Source: Profundibacter sp033851955 (GTDB taxonomy: Bacteria; Pseudomonadota; Alphaproteobacteria; Rhodobacterales; Rhodobacteraceae). Taken from it: 64,000 nucleotides of DNA. Position 1 is the first letter of the stretch; the number at the start of each line of letters is the position of its first letter. Below are positions 52,208-61,625 of this stretch, piece after piece. The translations under genes and the position numbers were made by a program. The stretch spans positions 186,001-250,000 of the forward strand of contig JAWSVK010000009.1 of assembly GCA_033851955.1 (NCBI GenBank), given 5' to 3'. A model generated the notes under the pieces. That model ran no database searches and was not told the origin of the DNA. It was given only the letters and a program-made list of their open reading frames with translations.

Positions 52208-52266
52208 GCTCATCAAGCCTGACGGCTTTCCTCGCGACAGCGAAGAACGCCTAGGGCGTGATGAGC
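52208..52266 (+). repeat. Cloverleaf-forming intergenic repeat, copy 2
   Basis: Arms GCTCATC (52208-52214) and GATGAGC (52260-52266) enclose AAGCC-TGAC-GGCTT (52215-52228), TCGC-GACA-GCGA (52232-52243) and ACGCC-TAG-GGCGT (52247-52259). Compared with copy 1 the loops differ and stem 3 has changed with pairing kept. The 3' part overlaps the last five codons and stop of tlpA on the minus strand. Confidence 0.85.
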
Positions 52267-52805
52267 GTTTTGATGATGGCTAGCGCGCTGTTGCTGTCCC
52301 ATTCCGCATCCCCACGCAGACGGGCAAGTTCACGGCCTTCTGGGTTAAGGATTACGGTGATCGGTAGACCAAGTACCCCCATGTTGCGGGCCAACTTTTG
52401 TTTCGGGTCCAGCAGGATCGGAAGATGTGTCACTTCGGCCTTTTCAAAAAACCTGGTGATCCCCGGCAATGTGTTGCGTCCTGTGGCGATGGTGACCACC
52501 TCGAAATTATCGCCACCCAGTTCCGCTTGTAGGCGATCAAGAGACGGCATTTCCTTGCGACATGGTGCACACCACGTGGCCCAAAAATTCACCAGAATAT
52601 ACTTGCCTTCATAGTCCGTCAGGTTGTGAATGCCGCCATCCGGATCAGTAAATGGCGTATCCGACACAGGTTTTGGCTCCGCGTGGAACACCAGCTTCTT
52701 CATCAATCCGCTGCGCAGCGCCTCAAGAGCGGCGGTATCTGCGACCGCGCTGTTTGCACCAACCGCAAGGGCCGCGTATAGGACCATAGAACGAAAGATT
52801 CCCAT
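52251..52805 (-). CDS. TlpA-family thiol:disulfide oxidoreductase
   Basis: 184 residues starting MGIFRSMVLYAALAVGANSAVA, a signal or anchor sequence. The thioredoxin active site is WCAPC (78-82); GVLGLPITVILNPEG is the cis-Pro strand. It keeps periplasmic thiols reduced, for example in cytochrome c assembly. It is divergent from argH with 24 bases between starts. Its end lies inside the cloverleaf repeat. Confidence 0.9.
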   Translation of the reverse strand: MGIFRSMVLYAALAVGANSAVADTAALEALRSGLMKKLVFHAEPKPVSDTPFTDPDGGIHNLTDYEGKYILVNFWATWCAPCRKEMPSLDRLQAELGGDNFEVVTIATGRNTLPGITRFFEKAEVTHLPILLDPKQKLARNMGVLGLPITVILNPEGRELARLRGDAEWDSNSALAIIKTLITP

Positions 52806-52829
52806 TTTATTCCTCTCAAGGCCATACAC

Positions 52830-54236
52830 ATGACCAACAATTCAAAAGACACCAGCAACGCCAACACCATGTGGGGCGGACGGTTCGCCGCCGGACCCGA
52901 TGCGATCATGGAGGCCATAAACGCCTCGATCGGATTTGACCAGCGAATGGCCGCACAAGACATCCAAGGCTCGCGCGCCCATGCCGCTATGTTGGCGGCC
53001 ACAGGCATCATCACTGATAAAGATGCTGAGGCCATAGGGGAAGGCCTGCTCACGGTGTTGTCAGAAATTGAGGCCGGAAAGTTTGAATTTTCCACGGCCC
53101 TCGAAGATATTCACATGAATGTTGAATCCCGCCTGAAGGATTTGATCGGCGAGCCAGCAGGGCGTTTGCACACGGCGCGTTCGCGCAATGATCAAGTGGC
53201 GTTGGATTTTCGCATGTGGGTGCGGGGTCAGACTGATGCGGCGATTGATGGGTTGCAAGCCTTGATGCAGGCCTTGTTGGCGCAGGCCGAGGCCGGTGCC
53301 GATTGGGTTATGCCAGGTTTTACTCATTTGCAGGTCGCCCAACCCGTGACATGGGGCCACCACATGATGGCCTATGTCGAAATGTTTGGCCGCGACATGT
53401 CGCGCTTTCAAGATGCGCGTAAACGGATGAACCAATCCCCCTTGGGCGCGGCGGCCCTTGCGGGCACCTCGTTCCCGATTGATCGGCACATGACCGCCGA
53501 GGCGCTGGGCTTTGATGCGCCTGCCGCCAATTCGCTGGACGCGGTGGCGGATCGCGATTTCGCGCTGGAATTCTTGGCGGCCAGCACGATCTGCGCCATG
53601 CACCTGTCGCGTTTCGCCGAAGAGCTGGTGATCTGGTCCTCCGCCCAGTTTCGCTTTGTCGCCCTGTCGGATCGGTTCTCGACCGGATCGTCGATCATGC
53701 CGCAAAAGAAAAACCCTGATGCTGCCGAGCTGATCCGTGCCAAAATCGGTCGGATCATGGGCGCGATGGTCGGGTTGTTTACTGTGATGAAGGGGTTGCC
53801 GCTGACCTATTCCAAGGACATGCAAGAAGACAAAGAACAAGTGTTCGACGCCGCCGACAGCCTGATGCTGGCGCTGGCCGCGATGACGGGTATGGTCGCT
53901 GACATGAACGCCAATGTTGACGAGTTAGAGCGCGCCGCCGCCACAGGGTTCTCGACCGCTACCGATTTGGCAGATTGGCTGGTCCGCGAGTTGGGCATGC
54001 CGTTTCGCGATGCGCACCACGTCACCGGCACGCTGGTGGGTATGGCCGAAAGCAAGGGTTGTGATTTGCCCGAACTGACCATTGAGGATATGCAATCGGT
54101 ACATAGCGCGATCAATACGGGTGTGTTTGACGTGTTGGGTGTGCATAATTCAGTCGCCAGCCGGATGTCTTATGGTGGCACGGCCCCGGCCCAAGTGCGC
54201 AAACAAGTCGCCCGTTGGAAGGAAGAATTGGGATGA
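52830..54236 (+). CDS. argH: Argininosuccinate lyase
   Basis: Last enzyme of arginine synthesis, cleaving argininosuccinate to arginine and fumarate. 468 residues; the family signature GSSIMPQKKNPDAAEL lies at about 287-302, HTARSRNDQVALD is near 111, and TWGHHMMAY follows. Its stop overlaps the next start (ATGA). Confidence 0.96.
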   Translation: MTNNSKDTSNANTMWGGRFAAGPDAIMEAINASIGFDQRMAAQDIQGSRAHAAMLAATGIITDKDAEAIGEGLLTVLSEIEAGKFEFSTALEDIHMNVESRLKDLIGEPAGRLHTARSRNDQVALDFRMWVRGQTDAAIDGLQALMQALLAQAEAGADWVMPGFTHLQVAQPVTWGHHMMAYVEMFGRDMSRFQDARKRMNQSPLGAAALAGTSFPIDRHMTAEALGFDAPAANSLDAVADRDFALEFLAASTICAMHLSRFAEELVIWSSAQFRFVALSDRFSTGSSIMPQKKNPDAAELIRAKIGRIMGAMVGLFTVMKGLPLTYSKDMQEDKEQVFDAADSLMLALAAMTGMVADMNANVDELERAAATGFSTATDLADWLVRELGMPFRDAHHVTGTLVGMAESKGCDLPELTIEDMQSVHSAINTGVFDVLGVHNSVASRMSYGGTAPAQVRKQVARWKEELG

Positions 54237-54406
54237 GAACATTTACTGCATTAGCATTGCTCGTCGTTTTGGCCGCTTGCGGGGCTAATGGCGAGCCAAC
54301 CCGCCCCTCAATGAATGCTGGCTTGTCAGTGTCTCCAAACGGGGTGACCCCATCTCTGTCGATCGGCACACATGTTGGCCCTGTTTGGTTAAGCCTCGGA
54401 CTATAA
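54233..54406 (+). CDS. Small LptM-like lipoprotein
   Basis: 57 residues, MRTFTALALLVVLAACGANGEPTRP. The lipobox LAAC is followed by GANGEPTRP, which resembles the GxKGPLxxP of LptM-type lipoproteins (LPAM_2) that stabilise the LPS translocon LptDE. The argH-lptM-lysA gene order seen in other alphaproteobacteria supports this. Convergent and overlapping by six bases with the DUF4336 gene. Confidence 0.7.
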   Translation: MRTFTALALLVVLAACGANGEPTRPSMNAGLSVSPNGVTPSLSIGTHVGPVWLSLGL

Positions 54407-55126
54407 CACCCAGCGAAACGCGCGCTTCAACTCGATAATCGCGTCTTTGTCATACCAACGGCCATGCGCCAGAATGATCCGCTCCGGCCCCCAGTCGATC
54501 ATTCGCTCAACCGCTGCACGCAGTTTGCGACGGCCCTTTGAGAACGTCATCTGCATGTCGCGGGGCATTTTGCCGTCAGGGTCTTGGATACCACCCAGAC
54601 GGGTCAAAATCCGCATCAGCCGGGACAGGTTGCGCGGCTCAAAATTTTCGATCAGATCGGTCAGGATTAAAGTGCGTGAAGCATCATGAAAAAACACCGC
54701 CTCGCGGTGGACCTTGCTGCCCTCCACAATCATCTGCTGGATCTGCCCTGCCCAAGCGTCAGGCTCGTCTTGGCTCAACCTCTCATCAAACCGCATGTTC
54801 ATGCCGTGCTTTTTGGCGCGTTCCACCACCCCTGGTGCTGAATAGGCGCTGGCTTTGGGAAAGGCGGCTTGCCATTCAGTGACATAGGCATAGTGAATCC
54901 AGTTGGGCGCTATCAAATGACACACCGGACCAAGGGCGGCGATTTCAGCCTTCAGCGCCTCGCTGATCTTGGTCGGGGAGTGCAGCCAAACGTCGCCATT
55001 TTGTAGGCGCACCACGGTCATACGGGTTGAAAACGGCACGCCGTAAAACCGGATGGATGGCCCATCAACAACCCAGATATTGTCGCCTACTGGTTTCAGT
55101 GTGTTCAGCGGATCATATCCAGCCAT
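54401..55126 (-). CDS. DUF4336 protein
   Basis: 241 residues starting MAGYDPLNTLKPVGDNIWVVDG. Stretches such as FSTRMTVVRLQNGDVWLHSP, LIAPNWIHYAYV and ILAHGRWYDKD fit the DUF4336 family, which has a metallo-beta-lactamase-like outline without the usual HxHxDH. Function unknown. It shares one base with the stop of the small membrane gene upstream. Confidence 0.85.
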   Translation of the reverse strand: MAGYDPLNTLKPVGDNIWVVDGPSIRFYGVPFSTRMTVVRLQNGDVWLHSPTKISEALKAEIAALGPVCHLIAPNWIHYAYVTEWQAAFPKASAYSAPGVVERAKKHGMNMRFDERLSQDEPDAWAGQIQQMIVEGSKVHREAVFFHDASRTLILTDLIENFEPRNLSRLMRILTRLGGIQDPDGKMPRDMQMTFSKGRRKLRAAVERMIDWGPERIILAHGRWYDKDAIIELKRAFRWVL

Positions 55127-55326
55127 TAGATGTGCCCCATGCCTCGGTGACACAGTGCTATCACATAGGTCGCAAACAGTGCATCCAGAATTTCAATCAG
55201 CCCCAACAGCATGGGGATCAGGCTGGGTGTGCTGGGAAACACATGGCCAAGATCAAGCATGCCGACAAAAATATACCCCCAGCCCGCGGTGACGGCACCA
55301 ATGGCCGCAGTTCTGTTGTTACCCAT
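55126..55326 (-). CDS. Small two-helix membrane protein
   Basis: 66 residues from MGNNRTAAIGAVTAGWG, with hydrophobic helices at about 8-25 and 38-58. A TTG at 55353 is an alternative start. Its stop and the DUF4336 ATG share a base (TAATG), so the pair is coupled. No family recognised. Confidence 0.6.
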   Translation of the reverse strand: MGNNRTAAIGAVTAGWGYIFVGMLDLGHVFPSTPSLIPMLLGLIEILDALFATYVIALCHRGMGHI

Positions 55327-55551
55327 CGGTAGACGTTTGAGCGTACGAGCCAAGGTTATCGCGAGATGATGGATGCCACCTTGATGATGGCGCCGCGCGG
55401 GTTACAGCATTCAGCAGCGGATGAAATATGTCAGCTGCTGCTGCCGCCGGCTCAACACCACGTGCCCTCCTTTGGGCCTGTTGGCCCTTGCCATTCCCAG
55501 CATTTTCTTTATCCGTTTTGCACTAAGGAACACTGCCAATAGGACGCGCCA

Positions 55552-56817
55552 ATGGACCATTTTCTATACCAAAACGGAATTCTGCACGCCGAAGATGTCG
55601 CCGTGCCTGAAATCGCGACCAAGGTCGGCACGCCGTTTTACCTCTACTCTGCCGCCACTCTGCGCCGTCATTACCAATTATTTGATGATGCGCTGGCGGG
55701 CATGGACCATTTGGTGTGCTACGCAATGAAGGCAAATTCCAATCAGGCTGTGCTAAAGCTGATCGGGGATATGGGCGCTGGCATGGATGTGGTTTCGGGT
55801 GGTGAATATGCCCGGGCGCGTGCCGCAGGCGTGCCGGGTGAACGGATTGTGTTCTCGGGCATTGGCAAAACCCGCGATGAAATGCACGCGGCGCTCACGG
55901 GTGGTATTCGCCAATTTAACGTCGAGTCCGAACCCGAGATGGAAGCCCTGAACGAAGTCGCTTTGTCACTAGGAGTGGTTGCGCCGATCACCGTGCGGGT
56001 GAACCCCGATGTAGACGCCAAAACCCACGCCAAAATCGCCACGGGAAAATCCGAAAACAAGTTTGGCATCCCGATCTCGCGCGCCAGCGAAGTCTACGCG
56101 ATGGCCGCTGCGATGAAGGGTCTGGATGTGATCGGTATCGATGTGCACATCGGCAGCCAATTAACTGATCTTGCCCCCTATGCTGCGGCCTACAAAAAGG
56201 TGGCTGAACTGACCAAACAGTTGCGCGCCGAGGGTCACACCATCAAGCGTCTTGATCTGGGCGGCGGATTGGGCATCCCCTATGAACGCTCAAACGAGGC
56301 CCCGCCATTGCCGGTGGAATACGGGCAAATGGTCAGGGAAACATTGGGCGATCTGGGTTGCGAGATCGAAATTGAACCGGGTCGTTTGATCGCGGGTAAT
56401 GCGGGCATTTTGGTGTCGCAGGTGATCTATGTGAAACAGGGCGAGGACCGTCAGTTCTTGATCTTGGACGCGGCGATGAACGATTTGATCCGCCCTGCAA
56501 TGTATGAAGCGCACCACGATATTATCCCCGTGATCGAGGCCGAGGCTGGCATCGAGCAAACCCCCTATGACATCGTTGGCCCTGTGTGCGAGTCCGGCGA
56601 CACATTCGCCAAACACCGCGATTTGGTGCCCATGAACGCGGGCGAATTGGTCGCGTTTCGTTCGGCAGGGGCTTACGGCGCTGTGATGGCGTCGGAGTAT
56701 AATTCCCGCCCGATGATCCCCGAAGTGCTGGTTGATGGGCATCAATTCGCTGTTATTCGCGCACGTCCAACCTTGGAAGATATGATAAATCGCGATACCA
56801 TACCTGAATGGCTCTGA
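55552..56817 (+). CDS. lysA: Diaminopimelate decarboxylase
   Basis: PLP enzyme for the last step of lysine synthesis. 421 residues; the PLP lysine is Lys60 in CYAMKANSN; LDLGGGLGIPY, EPGRLIAGNAG and GPVCESGDTFAKHR are the barrel and active-site motifs. A 198-base leader upstream carries no clear gene other than the reverse small membrane protein. Confidence 0.95.
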   Translation: MDHFLYQNGILHAEDVAVPEIATKVGTPFYLYSAATLRRHYQLFDDALAGMDHLVCYAMKANSNQAVLKLIGDMGAGMDVVSGGEYARARAAGVPGERIVFSGIGKTRDEMHAALTGGIRQFNVESEPEMEALNEVALSLGVVAPITVRVNPDVDAKTHAKIATGKSENKFGIPISRASEVYAMAAAMKGLDVIGIDVHIGSQLTDLAPYAAAYKKVAELTKQLRAEGHTIKRLDLGGGLGIPYERSNEAPPLPVEYGQMVRETLGDLGCEIEIEPGRLIAGNAGILVSQVIYVKQGEDRQFLILDAAMNDLIRPAMYEAHHDIIPVIEAEAGIEQTPYDIVGPVCESGDTFAKHRDLVPMNAGELVAFRSAGAYGAVMASEYNSRPMIPEVLVDGHQFAVIRARPTLEDMINRDTIPEWL

Positions 56818-56842
56818 TCCTAACGGGCCGGAAAGCCGTGGT

Positions 56843-59437
56843 ATGACCGAACAAAACCAGCCTAAAACGGACGCCCTTAAAGGCTTGGCAGTGCCGCTGC
56901 GCCTGACCCGTCTTGGCATGGTTGCGGAACGCGCGACGCAAGCATTTTGGCCACTTTGGTCTGTGGTGATGTTGGCTGCTGCGCTTGTGATGCTGGGCGT
57001 ACAGGACTTCATTTCGTCCCGCATGGCGATCAGTGTGATGGCGGTGTTTGGCGTCGCTGCTCTTTGGACGCTGATTTACGGTGTGCGGCTGTTTCGCTGG
57101 CCCTTGGCCAATGAAACATTAGAGCGGTTGGACAACACTCTGCCCGGGCATCCAATCACACAGTTAAAGGACACGCAGGCCATTGGTGCGCAAGACCCAG
57201 CCTCTAAAGCCGTCTGGAACGCACATCTGGCGCAAATGGCAGCACGGGTGCAGAACGCAAAAGCAGTTCCTGCGGATTTGCGGGTGGCTAAAAAAGATCC
57301 CTATGCATTGCGGCTCATAGCCGCGCTGGCCTTGTTGGTCGCGCTGCTGTTTGGGTCGGTTGCAAAGGTCGCGACAGTTGGCGATATTGCTACGGGGCAA
57401 AGCGGCAGCGCGCTTGCCGCCGGCCCCAGCTGGGAGGGTTGGATTGAGCCACCCGCCTACACCGGCAAACCCAGTCTCTATCTGAATGACCTGCCCGAGG
57501 GCGCCATCAATGTGACCAAAGGCACACGGATCACAGTGCGGCTCTATGGCGAAGTCGGTGCGCTGTCGGTGCAGGAAACCATATCGGGAGCTGAGACCGC
57601 AATCGATCCAACAGCCATCACCCAAGAATTGATCGTGACGCAGAATGGCACCTTAAGCATTGACGGTCAGGGCGGCGCTGAGTGGGCGATTGCTATCCTG
57701 ACCGACATGCCGCCTGAGGTGCGTTTCGACGGCGAGCTGACCCGCGAAGCCCAAGGCGTGATGCACCAACCTTTTGCCGCCAGCGATGACTATGGCGTTG
57801 TGCGTGGCATCGCTGAAATTCAACTGGATTTGGAAATGATCCAACGCCGTTATGGGTTGGCGACCACGCCCGAACTACGTGAATCGATTGTACTGGATCT
57901 GCCCATGCCCATCACCGGCGATCGTAGCGATTTCGCCGAAGAACTGGTGGATAACTTGTCCAAGCACCCGTGGGTCGGGTTGCCCGTAACATTGACTCTT
58001 AAGGTCGAGGATGCCTCGGGGCTGACAGGCCAAGCGGTCCCCATGCAGTTGGAGCTGCCGGGGCGGCGCTTTTTCGCGCCGCTTGCCCGTGCGGTGATTG
58101 AACAACGTCGTGACCTGCTGTGGTCACGCCAAAACGGTGCGCGGGTGTCGCAGGTTCTGCGTGCTGTCACCCACCGCCCCGAAGGCTTTGTGCGCAACAA
58201 CGGGGCCTATCTGATGCTGCGGGTCGCCTTGACGCGACTTGAGGCGGCGGTGGCCTTTGACATGACGACTGAGGTCCGTGACGAAATTGCGCAGGCGCTG
58301 TGGGAAATCGCGCTGGTGTTCGAAGATGGTGCTTTGTCGGATGCCAAAGAGCGCCTGCACCGTGCGCAGGAACGGCTGGCGGAGGCGATGAAAAACGGCG
58401 CCAGCAAGGATGAGATCGCCGAGTTGATGCAAGAATTGCGCGACGCGACCAAGGACTACATGCGTCAATTGGCCGAGCAACAGCGCCAAAACGGCGACCA
58501 AGACCAGCAGCAAGCCGAGAGCGGTGAGCGGTTCGAGTTCTCGCAAGCAGAGTTGCAAGCCTTGATGGATCGCATCCAAGAACTGATGGAAGAGGGTCGC
58601 ATGGAAGAAGCGGCCGAACTGATGCAGCGCATGAACGAAATGATGGAAGATCTGCAAATGGCTGAGGGCGGTGAGGGCGGCGAAAAAAGCCCCGGCGCGC
58701 AATCCATGGAGGATTTGCAAGACACCCTGCGCGATCAACAAGGCTTGTCTGATCAGGCGTTCCGCGACCTACAGGAACAGTTCAACCCCAACGCCAATCG
58801 CGGCGAAAGCGGCCAGAACCGCGGTGAAGCGGGCGGGCAGGGGGAAGGGCGCAGCCATGATGGCCAAGGCGACCAAGGTCAGGGTGAGAACGGTCGCGAA
58901 TCTGGTCAACAAGGCAGTGGAAAAACTGGTGAAGGCCAAGAGGGTCTGGCAGATCGTCAACAAGCCTTGCGGGATGAATTACAACGCCAAAAAGACGGAT
59001 TGCTCGGGGCCGGAACGCCCGAGGGTGACGCGGCACGGGATGCGCTGGATCGGGCAGAGACCGCTATGAAAGGTGCAGAAGATGCGCTACGCGGTGACCG
59101 CTTGGCCGAAGCCTTGGACAATCAAGCCGAAGCAATGGAAGCCCTGCGCGAAGGCATGCGCAATCTGGGTGAAGCAATCGCCAAGAATGAACAGCAACAG
59201 CAAAGCCCCGGCCAACAGGGCGAAGCGCAAGGGTCCGACAACGCCAACGCCCGTGACCCACTGGGGCGTGACAACAATGGCAGCGGCAGGATTGGTCCTG
59301 ACGGTGAATTGCTGAAAGGCGGTGATGTCTATCGTCGTGCTGGTGAGTTGCTGGATGAACTCCGCCGCCGTTCGGGCGATCAAGACCGCCCTGAATTGGA
59401 ATTGGAATATCTAGAACGGCTGCTCGACAGATTTTAG
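56843..59437 (+). CDS. TIGR02302/DUF4175 family protein
   Basis: 864 residues. Three N-terminal hydrophobic segments (about 30-50, 55-80 and 150-170) precede a periplasmic region and a long Gln/Glu/Gly-rich helical region (about 480-800, e.g. RMEEAAELMQRMNEMMEDLQMAEGG). This layout and neighbourhood (after lysA) fit the alphaproteobacterial TIGR02302 family of unknown function. The repeat-rich stretch suggests a coiled or disordered rod. Confidence 0.85.
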   Translation: MTEQNQPKTDALKGLAVPLRLTRLGMVAERATQAFWPLWSVVMLAAALVMLGVQDFISSRMAISVMAVFGVAALWTLIYGVRLFRWPLANETLERLDNTLPGHPITQLKDTQAIGAQDPASKAVWNAHLAQMAARVQNAKAVPADLRVAKKDPYALRLIAALALLVALLFGSVAKVATVGDIATGQSGSALAAGPSWEGWIEPPAYTGKPSLYLNDLPEGAINVTKGTRITVRLYGEVGALSVQETISGAETAIDPTAITQELIVTQNGTLSIDGQGGAEWAIAILTDMPPEVRFDGELTREAQGVMHQPFAASDDYGVVRGIAEIQLDLEMIQRRYGLATTPELRESIVLDLPMPITGDRSDFAEELVDNLSKHPWVGLPVTLTLKVEDASGLTGQAVPMQLELPGRRFFAPLARAVIEQRRDLLWSRQNGARVSQVLRAVTHRPEGFVRNNGAYLMLRVALTRLEAAVAFDMTTEVRDEIAQALWEIALVFEDGALSDAKERLHRAQERLAEAMKNGASKDEIAELMQELRDATKDYMRQLAEQQRQNGDQDQQQAESGERFEFSQAELQALMDRIQELMEEGRMEEAAELMQRMNEMMEDLQMAEGGEGGEKSPGAQSMEDLQDTLRDQQGLSDQAFRDLQEQFNPNANRGESGQNRGEAGGQGEGRSHDGQGDQGQGENGRESGQQGSGKTGEGQEGLADRQQALRDELQRQKDGLLGAGTPEGDAARDALDRAETAMKGAEDALRGDRLAEALDNQAEAMEALREGMRNLGEAIAKNEQQQQSPGQQGEAQGSDNANARDPLGRDNNGSGRIGPDGELLKGGDVYRRAGELLDELRRRSGDQDRPELELEYLERLLDRF

Positions 59438-59455
59438 CAGCGGGATTGATTGCAG

Positions 59456-60553
59456 CTATTTCCAGACATCATTGCCCGCCTGCAATTGGGCCAGTATTTC
59501 GGTGCTGTGCTGACCACGTTCCGGCGCTGGATTGATGCCAACCGTATAGTTTGAAAATCTTGGCGCGGCGGCGGCCTGAAGTGCCCCGTTGGCGGTCTGC
59601 CAAATTTCGCGTGCCTGCATATGTGGGTCTATTGCGGCCTGTTGTGGTGATAACACGGGGGCGACACAAGCATCGCTGCCCTCAAACAACGCGGCCCAGT
59701 GGCCTTGCGGTTTGGCCGCGAAAATTGCCTCAAGGCTGGCGGTTTGATCCGGCCAAACCGCCTTATCAAACTGGACCTTGAAAACCGGGTCATCCTGCAA
59801 ACCCATTTTTTCAAGAAACTGCGCGTAGAATTTTGGCTCCAGACATTGAACGCTTAAATAACCACCGTCTGCGCAGCGATATGTGCGGCTCCAATGTGGG
59901 CCATCCAACAGGCTTTGGCCGCGGGTTTCAGACAAATCGCCGTTTTGCCCAATTGCCATCAACAGGTTCATCATATGAGCCGAACCATCCACAATCGCGG
60001 CATCAACCACACAGCCTTTGCCCGTTTTGCGTGCCTTAAGGATCGCCGACAGCAACCCAATCGCCAGATACAAAGCACCACCACCAATGTCGCCCAATAA
60101 CGTCGCAGGCGTCACAGGCGCTGCATCCGGGTCGGACGCGTAATATAATGCGCCGCTGGTGGCGATGTAATTCAGATCATGACCCGCTGTTTGGGCGCGC
60201 GGGCCATCCTGCCCCCATCCGGTCATCCGCCCATAGGCCAGCGCCGGATTAAACGCGTGACACAGATCAGGTCCCAAGCCCAAACGCTCCATCACGCCGG
60301 GACGAAACCCTTCAATCAAGCCGTCAGCGCCTTTGATCAAGTCTTTGGCAATTTCCAAATCATCGGCGTCTTTCAAGTCCAGCGAGATTGAGCGTTTGCC
60401 TCGGTCCAGCAGGCTTTTGTCATCGGTAACAGATGGCCCAGATCCCGCGCGATGGATGACGATCACATCCGCCCCAAGGTCTGCCAACAGCATTCCGGCA
60501 AATGGCCCGGGCCCTAGCCCCTCTATTTCGACAATCTTGATCCCAGCCAACAT
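59456..60553 (-). CDS. CaiB/BaiF CoA-transferase family protein (racemase-like)
   Basis: 365 residues beginning MLAGIKIVEIEGLGPGPFAGMLLADLGADVI, characteristic of family III CoA-transferases and alpha-methylacyl-CoA racemases. The active-site Asp is in GHDLNYIATSG (about residue 122-132). The short length and GPGPFAGMLLADLGA start favour the racemase group. It is a single gene convergent with the TIGR02302 gene. Confidence 0.9.
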   Translation of the reverse strand: MLAGIKIVEIEGLGPGPFAGMLLADLGADVIVIHRAGSGPSVTDDKSLLDRGKRSISLDLKDADDLEIAKDLIKGADGLIEGFRPGVMERLGLGPDLCHAFNPALAYGRMTGWGQDGPRAQTAGHDLNYIATSGALYYASDPDAAPVTPATLLGDIGGGALYLAIGLLSAILKARKTGKGCVVDAAIVDGSAHMMNLLMAIGQNGDLSETRGQSLLDGPHWSRTYRCADGGYLSVQCLEPKFYAQFLEKMGLQDDPVFKVQFDKAVWPDQTASLEAIFAAKPQGHWAALFEGSDACVAPVLSPQQAAIDPHMQAREIWQTANGALQAAAAPRFSNYTVGINPAPERGQHSTEILAQLQAGNDVWK

Positions 60554-60645
60554 AGGTGTTGCGCTCCGTTTATAGATGCAATTTCAGGTGTCCGATACTG
60601 AGTAAAGTCACCGCCATAACGACGAATTTTACACGCACAGCAGGT

Positions 60646-61461
60646 TTAGGACTCAGCTGTGCCGCCCGACATTTTTGCGGTCGCGGATTGCATCAACTGA
60701 TCCAGCCAATGCCGTAAACCGTCCACTGTCTCGACATAGCTGGTCATGATCGCTTCTACAGATGGCACCTTTGCAATGATCTGTGGCGCATAGACATAGG
60801 CCAAGAACAAAAGGGTCGCCAAAATGATGATCAACCCAAATCCAAGCCGAAACCCGCTGCGTCCGCGTTTGGCTTGGGCAATTGTTTCGGGAGCATCCAT
60901 CCCGGATTCATTTTGAAGCGAGGAGTTGATTTCTTCGATGTCGGGCAGCATGCCGCCGCGTGATGCGCTGGGGTCGGCTTCAGGCTCAATACCACGCAAA
61001 CGGGCTGTGCGTTGGCCGACAGATGCGCCAAGGCTGGCTTCGGCTTCATCTGCTTGGTCAAGGCCAAGATCGGGTTGAGTTTCCAAACCGCCTTGGGATT
61101 CATCATGCCGAGCCTCGACCTCAAGCGCTGCTTCTTGACGTAAAACATCTAATACAGCTTCGTCAGGCTTGCGTGGGTCGAGATCTAGCTCATGCTCGAG
61201 ATCTGGTTCAATCTCGCTTGCGGATTCTGACTTTGGCTCGGCCTCGTGTTCCGCTACAGCTTCGGCATCCTGTTGCTCGGCGGCCTCTTCGAGCATTGTG
61301 CCCTGCCTATGGTCAGTCTGTTTGGCTTCTTCGAGTTGAGAAGCCGATTTCTGAAACCAAGTTTGCCCACAGCTAGAGCATTGCACATCGCGCCCGTCTT
61401 TGGGTATGACGCTGTCATCTACCTCGTATTGTGCATCGCAATTCGGGCATAGTAACCGCAT
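60646..61461 (-). CDS. Membrane protein with MJ0042-type zinc ribbon
   Basis: 271 residues. Cys5, Cys8, Cys28 and Cys31 (MRLLCPNCDAQYEV, VQCSSCGQTW) form a zinc ribbon at the N terminus. A long acidic Glu/Ala/Asp-rich linker (about 40-190) follows, then one transmembrane helix (about 200-222) and a short C-terminal tail. It is divergent from ftsE. Function unknown; it is common in alphaproteobacteria. Confidence 0.82.
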   Translation of the reverse strand: MRLLCPNCDAQYEVDDSVIPKDGRDVQCSSCGQTWFQKSASQLEEAKQTDHRQGTMLEEAAEQQDAEAVAEHEAEPKSESASEIEPDLEHELDLDPRKPDEAVLDVLRQEAALEVEARHDESQGGLETQPDLGLDQADEAEASLGASVGQRTARLRGIEPEADPSASRGGMLPDIEEINSSLQNESGMDAPETIAQAKRGRSGFRLGFGLIIILATLLFLAYVYAPQIIAKVPSVEAIMTSYVETVDGLRHWLDQLMQSATAKMSGGTAES

Positions 61462-61625
61462 AATTTTCCCTGTCTAAGCCACGTTCTGTGGCTAACTTTC
61501 TCTGTTAACTATTTACGTTGTAACAAGCGATGGGCGAAGATCAATCCTTTTGAGTGTTCTTTATATTGAAACATTGAACAATCTTAGGCACAACTGTCCA
61601 CAAGTAGGGCAAGAAAGGGCGCAAT

